Shown one piece after another: positions 9,434-17,411 of a stretch of 64,000 bases of DNA (the first letter of the stretch is position 1; the number at the start of each line of letters is the position of its first letter). Under the pieces are notes generated by a model. The model was not told the origin of the DNA. It searched no databases and saw nothing but the letters and a program-made list of their open reading frames with translations. The position numbers and the translations under genes were made by a program. Source of the DNA: Paraburkholderia aromaticivorans (lineage in GTDB: Bacteria; Pseudomonadota; Gammaproteobacteria; Burkholderiales; Burkholderiaceae); the NCBI RefSeq assembly GCF_012689525.1, contig NZ_CP051515.1:372001-436000 (forward strand), in the 5' to 3' direction.

Positions 9434-9476
9434 CCAAGGTTAGCACCCTTGGGTGGGATGCCGTTCCAGGGTGGAA
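9434..9476. promoter_or_regulatory. Two palindromes between the IclR and MHS genes
   Basis: The divergent spacer holds CCAAGG-N7-CCTTGG (9434-9452) and TTCCA-GGG-TGGAA (9464-9476), both perfect inverted repeats, 11 bases apart. IclR-family operators are often TTCC/GGAA-type palindromes, so the second is the better candidate for the adjacent regulator. Confidence 0.45.
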
Positions 9477-9536
9477 TTTGATCTCATAATGTGCAAAACT
9501 GCCCGCGCGAACACTTGAAAGAAGACGGAGACCGAT

Positions 9537-10319
9537 ATGCCCGGCGTCACGGAGCGCACCCTCGCGGTACTCGAATTTCTCGCCACGCAAATGGAGGGAA
9601 CGCCGCTCGCGATGATCGCGGACGAGCTCGATATTCCGCGCAGCGCGTGCCATCGGTTGCTTGTCGATCTGAAGCAATGCGGGTATGTGCGGCAGTTGCG
9701 GGAGCATGGCGATTATGTGCTCACCACCAAGCTCGTTGGCCTGGGGCTCGGTTTTCTCGCGACGTCCGGCATTGTCGACATCGCGCAGACGATGCTCGAC
9801 AGTCTCGCCGAGACATCCGGCGAACTAGTGCGGCTGGCGATCGTGGACGGCGACCGGCTGACGTGGGTCGCCAAGGCGCAGGGCGCGCTGAAGGGTTTGC
9901 GCTACGACCCGGATATGGGCATGGACACGATCCTCTCGTGCAGCGCCACGGGCCATGCGTGGATGATGACCATGACCGATGAACGCGCGCTCGAACTCGT
10001 CTCGCGGCAGGGCTTCGGGCAGCCGAAACAATACGGTCCCAACGCGCCGACCACGATCAGCGGACTACTGAAGTTCGTACACGCCGCGCGTGAGCGAGGC
10101 TACGCGACGATCAACGAAGTCTTTGCCCCTGGCATGACGGCAATGGCCGCGCCCGTGCAGCGGCGCGGCTATCCCGCCATGGGGGTGATCAGTATCGCCG
10201 GGCCGCTCGTGCGGCTCGACGAAAAACGCATGGCCAGCCTCGGCTCGACACTGCTTGCGGCCGCTTTGGAACTCGCCGCCGCGAGCCACGCGTCACCTCT
10301 TTTCAATCGAGGCCGCTAG
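9537..10319 (+). CDS. IclR-family transcriptional regulator
   Basis: 260 aa with an N-terminal winged helix (about residues 1-65; PLAMIADELDIPRSACHRLLVDLKQCGYV) and a C-terminal IclR effector domain containing GELVRLAIVDGDRLTWVAKAQG, SATGHAWMM and GYATINEVFAPGMTAMAAPV, the usual ligand-domain order. GGAG lies six bases before the ATG. It is divergent from the MHS transporter/aroQ pair and probably controls it in response to an aromatic or hydroaromatic acid. Its 3' end overlaps the 3' end of the convergent PRISE-like gene by 27 bases, which is unusual and could produce antisense interference. Regulatory target is inference from position. Confidence 0.92.
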   Translation: MPGVTERTLAVLEFLATQMEGTPLAMIADELDIPRSACHRLLVDLKQCGYVRQLREHGDYVLTTKLVGLGLGFLATSGIVDIAQTMLDSLAETSGELVRLAIVDGDRLTWVAKAQGALKGLRYDPDMGMDTILSCSATGHAWMMTMTDERALELVSRQGFGQPKQYGPNAPTTISGLLKFVHAARERGYATINEVFAPGMTAMAAPVQRRGYPAMGVISIAGPLVRLDEKRMASLGSTLLAAALELAAASHASPLFNRGR

Positions 10320-11399
10320 CCGCGTGCGGGTATCGCTGGGAATGATGCGCTCCGCCTTCAACCGCTCGAACAGCGCGAAGAAAGCGTCGGGCGTGCTCTG
10401 ATAATCGAGGAAGCCTGCCTGCCGGCTCTTGGTCATATCCGTGAGCACTTCCATTGGGCGGCCAAGGTCCGCGTCGGTGTGCCACCACGAGGCGAGCTTG
10501 CCGATGTCGGCCTCTTTCAGATCGAAGCGAGCGGCGATATCGGACCATGCCTGTCCGGCGTCCTGCATGCGGCCTTCCAGCGGACGTGCTTCGCCATCGA
10601 ACGGCACGGCTTCGATACCGAAGTAGCCGGCGATTTGCGACCACATCCATTTCCAGCGGAACACGTCGCCGTTGACCACGTTGAAGTCTTCGTTGCGCGC
10701 GTTCGCGGACGTAGCGGCCCACTCCAGGTGACGCGCCAGCAGTCGCGCGTCGGTCATGTCGGTGAGGCCGTTCCATTGCGCCGCCGAGCCAGGGAAGACA
10801 AACGGCTGGCCGGTCTGCTTGCAGAGCGTTGCGTAGACGGCGAGCGTCACGCCCATGTTCATCGCGTTGCCGAGCGCAAAGCCGATGATCGTATGCGGAC
10901 GATGCACGCTCCAACTGAAACCGTGGCGTTGCGCGGCATCGAATAAACGGTCTTCCTGCTCGTAGTAAAAGTTGTCGACCGGCTGGCGGCCCTGTTCCTC
11001 GCGAAACGGTGTGATCGGCACGGCGCCGGTCGCATACGCTTCGAACGGACCGAGGTAATGCTTGAGTCCTGTCACGAGCGCGGCATGCTCGAGCGTGCCG
11101 GACGGACCGACGGCGTCCATCACGTGACGCACCATCGCGCCGTTCACACGAATGTTGTCTTTCTCCGTGGCCTGGCGCGACCATGCGGTGAGGAACACGT
11201 GGCTGAATGCCTTGTCGGCGAGTGCCTCGCTGACGGAGTCGGCCGATTGCAGGTCGGCCGTAATCGATTCGATTGCCGGCGACACCGGCGTGCGCCCGCG
11301 CGAAAGTCCGGCGACGTGCCAGCCATTCGAAAGCAGCTGGTCCGCGAGATTGCCGCCGACAATGCCGCTCGCGCCGATGATGAGTGCTCGTTTTTCCAT
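10293..11399 (-). CDS. PRISE-like SDR enone reductase
   Basis: 368 aa. An N-terminal Rossmann motif GASGIVGGNLA (residues 9-19) is followed by LVTGLKHYLGP with Lys113 and NFYYEQED with Tyr145/146. In progesterone 5-beta-reductase/iridoid synthase-like (PRISE) enzymes these are the displaced catalytic Lys and Tyr, so the protein is probably an NADPH-dependent 1,4-enone reductase rather than a classical SDR. It lies downstream of the intradiol dioxygenase on the same strand, separated by the hairpin repeats, so it may reduce an unsaturated ring-cleavage product; this is inference. No clear Shine-Dalgarno precedes the ATG. Its end overlaps the IclR gene by 27 bases on the opposite strand. Confidence 0.85.
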   Translation of the reverse strand: MEKRALIIGASGIVGGNLADQLLSNGWHVAGLSRGRTPVSPAIESITADLQSADSVSEALADKAFSHVFLTAWSRQATEKDNIRVNGAMVRHVMDAVGPSGTLEHAALVTGLKHYLGPFEAYATGAVPITPFREEQGRQPVDNFYYEQEDRLFDAAQRHGFSWSVHRPHTIIGFALGNAMNMGVTLAVYATLCKQTGQPFVFPGSAAQWNGLTDMTDARLLARHLEWAATSANARNEDFNVVNGDVFRWKWMWSQIAGYFGIEAVPFDGEARPLEGRMQDAGQAWSDIAARFDLKEADIGKLASWWHTDADLGRPMEVLTDMTKSRQAGFLDYQSTPDAFFALFERLKAERIIPSDTRTRLAASIEKR

Positions 11400-11481
11400 G
11401 GAAGTAAAGTCAGTAGAGGAATGCCTGTCGACGCGGATCGGTTCTGCGACCGGCTTTGATCCGCGGGCTCAATGTGTTCGT

Positions 11482-11576
11482 GTCGACCAGAGTTGGCGCT
11501 TTAGCGCCTTACTCTGGTCCCATGCACAGCGGTCGACCAGAGTTGGCGCTTTAGCGCCTTACTCTGGTCCCATGCA
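11482..11576. repeat. Tandem pair of 45-bp hairpin repeats
   Basis: Two identical 45-base copies (11482-11526 and 11532-11576) start GTCGACCAGAGTTGG and end GGTCCCATGCA, with a 50-base period. Each is self-complementary: arms GACCAGAGT/ACTCTGGTC (11485-11493 with 11511-11519) enclose GGCGC-TTTA-GCGCC, giving a long stem with one small internal bulge. They lie between the co-directional dioxygenase and PRISE genes, where they would form two successive RNA hairpins. The structure resembles REP-type extragenic palindromes. Confidence 0.9.
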
Positions 11577-11608
11577 AGACGGTTGCTGCGATAGGAAAGT
11601 GACTCGCG

Positions 11609-12472
11609 TCACGCGGATCGGTTCAGCACAAAGTCGAATTCGAGCGTGCTGAACGGCGTAGTCATGGACGTACCGTCCGGCGCCGTGCCTGCCTCATGGC
11701 GTTTCCACTGTGCGACGAGCGAAGAGCGAACGCCGAACACGGCGTCCGAATCGAGGTATTGGTCGCCTTCGCGGAACACGTGGGTCACGAGGCGCTCGTA
11801 GCCGGGCGCCGTGATCATGAAATGCAGATGAGCCGGACGCCACGGATGCCGGCCGAGCGCTGCGAGCATGCGCCCGACCGGTCCGTCGTGGGGAATCGGA
11901 TAAGGCTCGGCGACGATGGAACGGAAGTGATAGCGCCCGTCGACGAGACTATGGAGCACGCCTCTGGCTCGATGCGTGTCGTCGCCGGCGTGTTGCACAT
12001 CGTAGAAGCCGTCCGCGTCGGCTTGCCAGATTTCGATGCGCGCGTTGGCCACAGCTTCGCCGTCCGGTCCCTTGACGCTTCCCGACACGAAGCAGGGTTC
12101 GCCGCGCGCGCCGTTGGACACGTCGTCGCCGTTTCGATAGGCGGGCGCGCCTTCGACGAAAAACGGCCCGAATACCGTCGCTTCCGTGCAGCCCGGCGGC
12201 TTGCGGTTCGCCATCGCCGTGACGAGCATCGACAAGCCGAGCGTGTCCGAGAGCAGGATGAATTCCTGGCGCTTGTCGTCGGTGATATGGCCGACGTCGG
12301 TCAGGAAACGAATGCCCTGTTCCCATTCGCTCTCGGTCAGGTTCACTTCGCGCGCGAACGCATGCAGATGTCGCACGAGGCTCGTGACGATGGTTTTCAG
12401 CCGCTCGTCGCCTGCGTGCGCGTGGCGCGCCAGAACCGCTTCCGTGATCGTGTTTTCGTCGAGATTGCGCAT
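11609..12472 (-). CDS. Intradiol ring-cleavage dioxygenase (hydroxyquinol/catechol 1,2-dioxygenase)
   Basis: 287 aa. An N-terminal helical dimerisation domain (about 1-95) precedes the beta-sandwich catalytic domain. The four Fe(III) ligands are recognisable: Tyr157 in ADGFYDVQ, Tyr191 in EPYPIPHDGPVG, and His215 and His217 in RPAHLHFM. The enzyme cleaves a catechol-type ring between the two hydroxyls to a muconate or, with hydroxyquinol, maleylacetate. The overall wording (GCTEATVFGPFFVEGAP) fits the hydroxyquinol group better than CatA, but this was not tested. A Shine-Dalgarno AAGGAG lies about 13 bases upstream. It is followed by the hairpin repeats and the PRISE-like reductase, a probable shared transcript. 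Confidence 0.92.
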   Translation of the reverse strand: MRNLDENTITEAVLARHAHAGDERLKTIVTSLVRHLHAFAREVNLTESEWEQGIRFLTDVGHITDDKRQEFILLSDTLGLSMLVTAMANRKPPGCTEATVFGPFFVEGAPAYRNGDDVSNGARGEPCFVSGSVKGPDGEAVANARIEIWQADADGFYDVQHAGDDTHRARGVLHSLVDGRYHFRSIVAEPYPIPHDGPVGRMLAALGRHPWRPAHLHFMITAPGYERLVTHVFREGDQYLDSDAVFGVRSSLVAQWKRHEAGTAPDGTSMTTPFSTLEFDFVLNRSA

Positions 12473-12577
12473 GACCGTGGTGTCTCCTTCCTGTCGGTCA
12501 TGCGATTATCGGCTTGTTTGGAAGCGGGCGCAGGCAAGCGGATTACGCCGCGCGCCGTTCAGATTAGCAGCTGACGT

Positions 12578-13126
12578 TCAGTGGTTATTCCACCATTCGG
12601 TGGCTTTCTGTTTATCCCAGGCCGGCAGCACTTCACGATCGATCGACGCGTTGGTCAATGCCGGGAAGTCCTTTTTGAATGCCGTCACGTCGTCGTCGAA
12701 GTGGTCGGTCACGCTGATGTCCCATGTGCCGCCGCTGAAACCGGCGACCGCCTGATCGACCAGCGGAATGACCGGTCCCGCGCGCAATTCACCGTCTTTA
12801 CGTTCGACGATCGTGGCGTCGATATGGCCGAGATACACGATCGAATTCGGCTTGATGTCGACGACTTCGTGAAGCGGCGTAAAGAACATGCCGTGGAACG
12901 GGAATATGCCGCTTTGACCGGTAATGCCGCGCATCACATATTTGCCTGGCGCCAATGGAAGGCGAATGAAATAGTGATTGCCCGTGTCGCTCGTCGTGGT
13001 GGCCTGATCGTCGAATTTGAAATTCAAACGGTCTTCCCGCGAGTCTGCCGCGCCGCGCTCCATATTCACCACGATAGGGCTCGGCTGGTAACTGGTGTGA
13101 TAAGCGTTCTTGAGTGTCACCGTCAT
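12578..13126 (-). CDS. Putative lipoprotein body, signal peptide in another frame
   Basis: 182 aa from ATG 13126, beta-rich, with no recognised domain; features include HYFIRLPLAPGKYVMRGITG, resembling extracellular beta-sandwich lipoproteins, and a C-terminal WDKQKATEWWNNH. Upstream of the ATG the frame continues to read as plausible protein (VADTSSNSVDTTKNSYAL), and a perfect lipoprotein signal peptide starting at 13254 lies in a different frame. The natural reading is one lipoprotein gene broken by a one-base deletion near 13180. Alternatively the TAATG stop/start overlap (13124-13128) couples a leader peptide to this protein. It precedes the dioxygenase on the same strand by 105 bases. 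Function unknown. Confidence 0.75.
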   Translation of the reverse strand: MTVTLKNAYHTSYQPSPIVVNMERGAADSREDRLNFKFDDQATTTSDTGNHYFIRLPLAPGKYVMRGITGQSGIFPFHGMFFTPLHEVVDIKPNSIVYLGHIDATIVERKDGELRAGPVIPLVDQAVAGFSGGTWDISVTDHFDDDVTAFKKDFPALTNASIDREVLPAWDKQKATEWWNNH

Positions 13127-13254
13127 TAACGCGTACGAGTTTTTCGTGGTGTCGACCGAATTCGACGATGTGTCGGCGACATGGTGGAAACAGTCGCGCA
13201 GCCTGAAGTCAATAGCGTGCCGGCAATGGCAAAGAGTGCGAAGTGCTTTTTCAT
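13126..13254 (-). pseudogene. Frame-shifted lipoprotein signal peptide of the preceding gene
   Basis: ATG 13254 encodes MKKHFALFAIAGTLLTSGCATVSTM: two lysines, a hydrophobic core and an LTSGC lipobox with Cys19. After about residue 25 the frame degenerates into an Arg-rich tail and stops at TAA 13126-13128. The distance to ATG 13126 is 128 bases, so one base is missing (or two are extra) for fusion with the downstream frame. This strongly suggests the 5' end of the same lipoprotein gene. Confidence 0.75.
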
Positions 13255-13481
13255 TACGGATTGAAGGGAGTGTGGTTTGTATTTCTGCTAAAAATTAGCG
13301 TTGGTTATGCGGCGTGAATGATGTGGCACACGGCGCATGCCGGGTATACGACAGCGCAAGAGAAAAACTTGAGCGTGTGGTTAATTGATGGCTTTTGAAA
13401 CTCCGACAGTCAATCCGCTTATTCAAAAGCAGCAGTGCGTTGAATCGGGCAACCAATTGCCTGATCGCCCGATTCAACCGC

Positions 13482-14360
13482 TCAGCTTTTCGCCCATACC
13501 GCCGCCATATCTACCGCGAAGTCCCGATAAGATCGCGGCTGCCGGCCGAGCAGCGTCGCGAGATGATCGATTTGCGCTTGCGATGCGACCGCGCCGTCCT
13601 GCTGATAGCGGCCCATCATCAAACGCATGTCGTAAGCGAGCCAGGCCGGAGCGGCTGCCTTCAAACGCTGTTCAAGCACGTCGAGGTCGTCGCCGCCGTA
13701 GCGCACGGTGCGTCCCAGCGCTTCAGCCCAGATCGACACCACGGTTTCCGACGTGATCGCGTCGGGCCCGACCAGTTCATACGTCTCGCGCGGCAAGCGG
13801 CTTGCGGCCCGCTCGCGGCGCAGCAGTTCGCGTGCGGCGGCCTCGCCGATATCGCGCACGTCGACCATCGAAATACCTTTGGCGCCGATCGGCATGCCGT
13901 ACACGCCATGCGTCAGCAGCGGCTCTTTCTGGCGCACATCGTTCTGGATGAAATACGCGGGACGCAACACGGTGGCCGGCAGATCGCAATGTTCGATCAT
14001 GCGCTCGACCGTGTGCTTTCCGGTGAAGTGCGGTACGTCGACATACTCGGCGCCCTTGAACACCGACAGATACACCACGCCCTTCACGCCGGCTTCGCGC
14101 GCCACGCTCAGAGTCTGCAACGCCTGTGTCAGTTCGTCCGGGGCGTTGGGTGCGAGCAGGAACAGCGTGCTGACGCCGTTCATCGCGCGGCGCAATCCGT
14201 CCACGTCGGACAGGTCGCCCTGGACCGCGGCGACGCCGTCCGGGAATTGCGCTTTCGCCGGCGTGCGAGTCAGCGCGCGAACTTGCGTGCCGCTGCCGCT
14301 TAGATGTTCGAGAACCTGCTTCCCAACTACGCCCGTGCTGCCGGTTACGAGGATTGCCAT
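13482..14360 (-). CDS. NmrA-like NAD(P)H-binding reductase
   Basis: 292 aa atypical SDR. The Rossmann motif GSTGVVGKQVLEHL (residues 7-20), RALTRTPAKAQ after strand 2 (NADP-type basic residues) and VQGDLSDVDGLRRAM are those of the NmrA/QOR2 group; the C-terminal half contains KHTVERMIEHCDLPATVLRPAYFIQN. Such proteins are NADPH-dependent quinone or aldehyde reductases or redox-sensing regulators. An AAGGAG is well placed before the ATG. The divergent LysR-type gene 118 bases away probably controls it. Substrate unknown. Confidence 0.9.
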   Translation of the reverse strand: MAILVTGSTGVVGKQVLEHLSGSGTQVRALTRTPAKAQFPDGVAAVQGDLSDVDGLRRAMNGVSTLFLLAPNAPDELTQALQTLSVAREAGVKGVVYLSVFKGAEYVDVPHFTGKHTVERMIEHCDLPATVLRPAYFIQNDVRQKEPLLTHGVYGMPIGAKGISMVDVRDIGEAAARELLRRERAASRLPRETYELVGPDAITSETVVSIWAEALGRTVRYGGDDLDVLEQRLKAAAPAWLAYDMRLMMGRYQQDGAVASQAQIDHLATLLGRQPRSYRDFAVDMAAVWAKS

Positions 14361-14478
14361 GACTTTTCTCCTTCGGGTTGGATGGGCTGGAAGTCAGCCC
14401 GTAGACACACAATAGATGTTCCATTTAAGAAGCGAAAGTGCAAAAATCCAGACATCTCGTCTCATATTTGGAACGATC

Positions 14479-15369
14479 ATGGATTTGACATCACTGGCCG
14501 ATTTCAATGCGGTTGCGCTGCACGGCGGCTTCGGCCCGGCCAGCCGGGCGCTGGACCGCCCCAAGGCGACGCTGTCGCGGCGCGTGGCGGAACTGGAGGA
14601 AACGCTTGGTGTGCGGCTGATCGAGCGAGGCTCGCGCACGCTGCGGCTGACCGAAGAAGGTCTCGTGCTGCACGAGCGCACGCGGGGGTTGATGGCCGAG
14701 ATTCTGGAGGCGGGTGAGGCGGTGGCGTCACGCGCGCCAGTGCCGCGCGGACGATTGCGGATCAGCGCGCCGGTCGTGTTCGCGCACGTGGTGCTGGTTC
14801 GGATCGCGACACGTTTTGCGTTGGCCTATCCGCAGGTCGAGCTCGAGGTGATTGCGGAGGACCGCGTCGTCGATCCGGTGGAGGACGGCTACGACCTGGT
14901 GATCCGCATCGATCCGCCGCGCGACGAGCAACTCGTGGGACGGCGCATTCTCGGCGACGAACGGCTCGTGGTCGCGGCGCCCACGATGTCGATACCTTCC
15001 AGGACCGCCGGCGACGCTGCCGCGTTGGCGGTGCCTGCGGTCGTGTTGGCTGCGGCATCGGCGGGTGCGATCTGGAGCGTACGCACGGAAGGCGGTCTGA
15101 GGTCGCTCTCGCCGACGCCGGTGCTGCGGCTCTCATCGCTGCTGATGGTGCGCGACGCTGTGCTCGATGGGGTGGGCGCGGCGCTGTTGCCCAAGTTGCT
15201 GGTCGAGCAGGACGTGGCGGCAGGGCGGCTCGTTTGCTGGGGCGCGGAAGATGGGCCGCCGGTTGAGATATGGGCGCTGTACAACTCGCGGCGTCTGCTG
15301 AGCGCCAAGGTGCGGGCGTTTATGGATATGTTGCAGGACTTGCCGGGACGCGAGCGGAAGACGGGGTAA
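14479..15369 (+). CDS. LysR-family transcriptional regulator
   Basis: 296 aa from ATG 14479. The LysR helix-turn-helix is at residues 1-60 (DFNAVALHGGFGPASRALDRPKATLSRRVAELEETLGVRLIERGSRTLRLTEEG), followed by a periplasmic-binding-like effector domain. The frame is open for 21 codons further upstream, but ATG 14479 gives the canonical MDLTSLADF start and has GGAA upstream. It belongs to the CrgA-like group in which YDLVIRI motifs are typical. Divergent from the NmrA-like reductase, its likely target; it may respond to reactive electrophiles or quinones, which is inference only. Confidence 0.92.
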   Translation: MDLTSLADFNAVALHGGFGPASRALDRPKATLSRRVAELEETLGVRLIERGSRTLRLTEEGLVLHERTRGLMAEILEAGEAVASRAPVPRGRLRISAPVVFAHVVLVRIATRFALAYPQVELEVIAEDRVVDPVEDGYDLVIRIDPPRDEQLVGRRILGDERLVVAAPTMSIPSRTAGDAAALAVPAVVLAAASAGAIWSVRTEGGLRSLSPTPVLRLSSLLMVRDAVLDGVGAALLPKLLVEQDVAAGRLVCWGAEDGPPVEIWALYNSRRLLSAKVRAFMDMLQDLPGRERKTG

Positions 15370-15418
15370 CGGGGTGCCGACCACGGTTTGCATGCCGAAT
15401 CGGCGCCCAGCCACAACT

Positions 15419-16051
15419 TCACTTAGGCCGCCGCACCGCCCGCACCTTGCCGCTGCTTCCGCCGCCGCAAAAGAACCGATCGGCGCCATCGGACTCAAGT
15501 CCCGACACGCTGACCCCGGACGGCATCTCCAGCCGCTCCTGAACTTCGCCGGTGCGCGGATCGATGCGCCGCAATTCGCTTTCATCGCCCTCCCACGTGC
15601 CGTGCCAAAGCTCACCGTCGACCCAGGTGACGCCGGTCACGAAGCGATTGGACTCGATGGTGCGCAGAATCGCCCCCGTCTGCGGATCGACTTGATGGAT
15701 CTTGCGCTCCCGATACTGTCCGACCCACAGGGTCCCTTCGGCCCACGCAAGTCCCGAGTCCGCACCGCCGCCCGGCGCAGGAATCGTGGCGAGCACTCGG
15801 CCGGTTTTGGGATCGATCTTCTGGATACGGTCCTCGGCAATCTGGAACAGATGCTGGCCGTCGAAGGCCGTACCCGCGTGCGCGGCGACATCGATCGAGC
15901 GGACTGTCTTGCCGCTCTCCGGATCGAGCGCGTTCAACGCGTCGCCCGTCGCGAACCAGACGTGCTGGCCGTCGTACGTCACGCCATGCACGTGTTCTAT
16001 GCCCGCAAAAGGTCCGTACTCGTTGATGATTTCGGCGGCTGATCGTTTCAT
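15419..16051 (-). CDS. Beta-propeller protein (Vgb/YncE-like)
   Basis: 210 aa made of about five repeats of roughly 40 residues, each with the pattern hxxDGxxLWxxxxxxxxIxxIDPxTGxxxxTI (for example HVWFATGDALNALDPESGKTV, LFQIAEDRIQKIDPKTGRVL, LWVGQYRERKIHQVDPQTGAIL). This is typical of NHL/YncE-like propellers. No signal peptide is present, so it is probably cytosolic. It lies 32 bases after the TPR/wHTH regulator gene on the same strand and is likely co-transcribed with it; it may act as a ligand-sensing partner, though no function can be assigned. GAGGGA precedes the ATG. Confidence 0.75.
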   Translation of the reverse strand: MKRSAAEIINEYGPFAGIEHVHGVTYDGQHVWFATGDALNALDPESGKTVRSIDVAAHAGTAFDGQHLFQIAEDRIQKIDPKTGRVLATIPAPGGGADSGLAWAEGTLWVGQYRERKIHQVDPQTGAILRTIESNRFVTGVTWVDGELWHGTWEGDESELRRIDPRTGEVQERLEMPSGVSVSGLESDGADRFFCGGGSSGKVRAVRRPK

Positions 16052-16083
16052 GACTTGTCCCTCGTGGTTTTCGTGTTGCCATC

Positions 16084-17304
16084 CTAATCAATCGGCAACG
16101 GAGCGGGGAGTAACAAGGTCGTCGTGAATCCGGGCATGGGCGGAGTCATCCAGCGACGCGCGCGCCCTCGGCCCAGCGACTGCACCTTGTCTTGCGCCGC
16201 GAGCGTATCGAGGGTCCGCTGCACGGTGCGCTGGCTCGCGCCGAGCGCGAGCGCGAGGGCCGAACTCGACCACGACTCGCCGTCCGCGAGCAAGGCAAGC
16301 ACGGGCGCATGTTTGTCCTCGACAGGCCGCGCCAGCACGACCACCTCTTGCGCGTGTCGCGGCACCAGCGCGAACCCGCGCCGCGTCGCGCTCACGCCGG
16401 CCACTGTGCGAAGCACCGAACGCAGCCGCCCGAGTTCGACCCGCAGGCGCGCGCGATGCGATTCGTCGGCGGCCTTGGCCCTGAAGGCTCGCGCGACGAG
16501 CACGTCGCGCGATACGTCCTCAGGCCATGCTTCAGCCAGCACGCGGGCGAGCACGAACAACACCGGTCGGCTGGCGAGCGAGATCACCGCGCCCGCGTCG
16601 CGCACGACGTGACGGCACGCGTCCACGATCAATGCCTTCGATGCCAGCAGCGCTTCCACCTCGTCGAGCAGCAACGGACGTTCCTCGCCGCGCGCGAGCA
16701 GTCGCGCCGCGGGTGTGTTCAGAACGAGCGCGGCGTTGTCGACCTCCGCCGTCAGGGCAGGGATACCCGCAAGACCCGCTGCGCGCCGGGCTCGCTCGAG
16801 TGCGGCGCGTGCCGCTTTGGTCTGAAGGCGGCGCAGCGCAACACCGGCCACCACCAGTTCGTGTGCGGTTCGCAATGACGGTGGGAACGGCGTAGGGTCG
16901 AGCCCGGCGAGCGCGCGTTCTGCCTCGTCGAGACGCCCGATCAGCAGCAGGCGCCGCACCGCCAGATAGCGCGCATGCGCGGCGTTGAGACGGTCGCCAT
17001 GGGCTTCGAGCGTGGCGCGTGCGGCTTCCAGGGCCTTGGTGGGCCAGTTCAGATCGCGCGAGACGAGTGCGATCTCGGCCTCGGCGACGACACATCGCGC
17101 GCGGGCCACCGGCTCTCGCGCACCGAAGGCACGCGCGGCGCTTCGCAAGAGCGCCTTCGCCCGTACCAGATCGCCGAGTTGCGCCATGGCGATGCCGCGC
17201 AGCGCGAGCGCGGGCGCGTCGTCGCGCAAGGCGACGCGATTCAACGCGCCGAGCGGATCACCTGCGGCGAGCGCGCGCGCCGCCGCCGTGACTAGCGAGT
17301 CCAT
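16084..17304 (-). CDS. TPR-like/winged-helix transcriptional regulator
   Basis: 406 aa, very rich in Ala, Leu and Arg. Residues 1-200 form helical repeats resembling TPRs (APALALRGIAMAQLGDLVRAKALLRSAARAF). Residues 230-320 contain RARLRVELGRLRSVLRTVAGVSATRRGFALV, which resembles the OmpR/SARP-type winged helix used by TPR-linked activators. A second HTH near the C-terminus reads SSSALALALGASQRTVQRTLDTLAAQDKVQSLGRGRARRW. Two DNA-binding segments around a TPR domain make it a plausible activator with unusual domain order. It is followed by the beta-propeller gene and is divergent from the DUF899 gene. Target genes unknown. Confidence 0.75.
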   Translation of the reverse strand: MDSLVTAAARALAAGDPLGALNRVALRDDAPALALRGIAMAQLGDLVRAKALLRSAARAFGAREPVARARCVVAEAEIALVSRDLNWPTKALEAARATLEAHGDRLNAAHARYLAVRRLLLIGRLDEAERALAGLDPTPFPPSLRTAHELVVAGVALRRLQTKAARAALERARRAAGLAGIPALTAEVDNAALVLNTPAARLLARGEERPLLLDEVEALLASKALIVDACRHVVRDAGAVISLASRPVLFVLARVLAEAWPEDVSRDVLVARAFRAKAADESHRARLRVELGRLRSVLRTVAGVSATRRGFALVPRHAQEVVVLARPVEDKHAPVLALLADGESWSSSALALALGASQRTVQRTLDTLAAQDKVQSLGRGRARRWMTPPMPGFTTTLLLPAPLPID

Positions 17305-17411
17305 GGTCGAGGTGAATCACGCCACACTTGTCACTCCCGTCGTTCGAAGCCCGGGGCTAATCTAGCACGACCCACCCACAGCACTTCGCATAGCGAAGCA
17401 AGGAGGCAAGC

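Noticed and set aside
14417..14475. GTTCCA and TGGAAC as one operator in the NmrA/LysR spacer
   Set aside because: The half-sites are about 50 bases apart, too far for a simple LysR site, and they lack T-N11-A.
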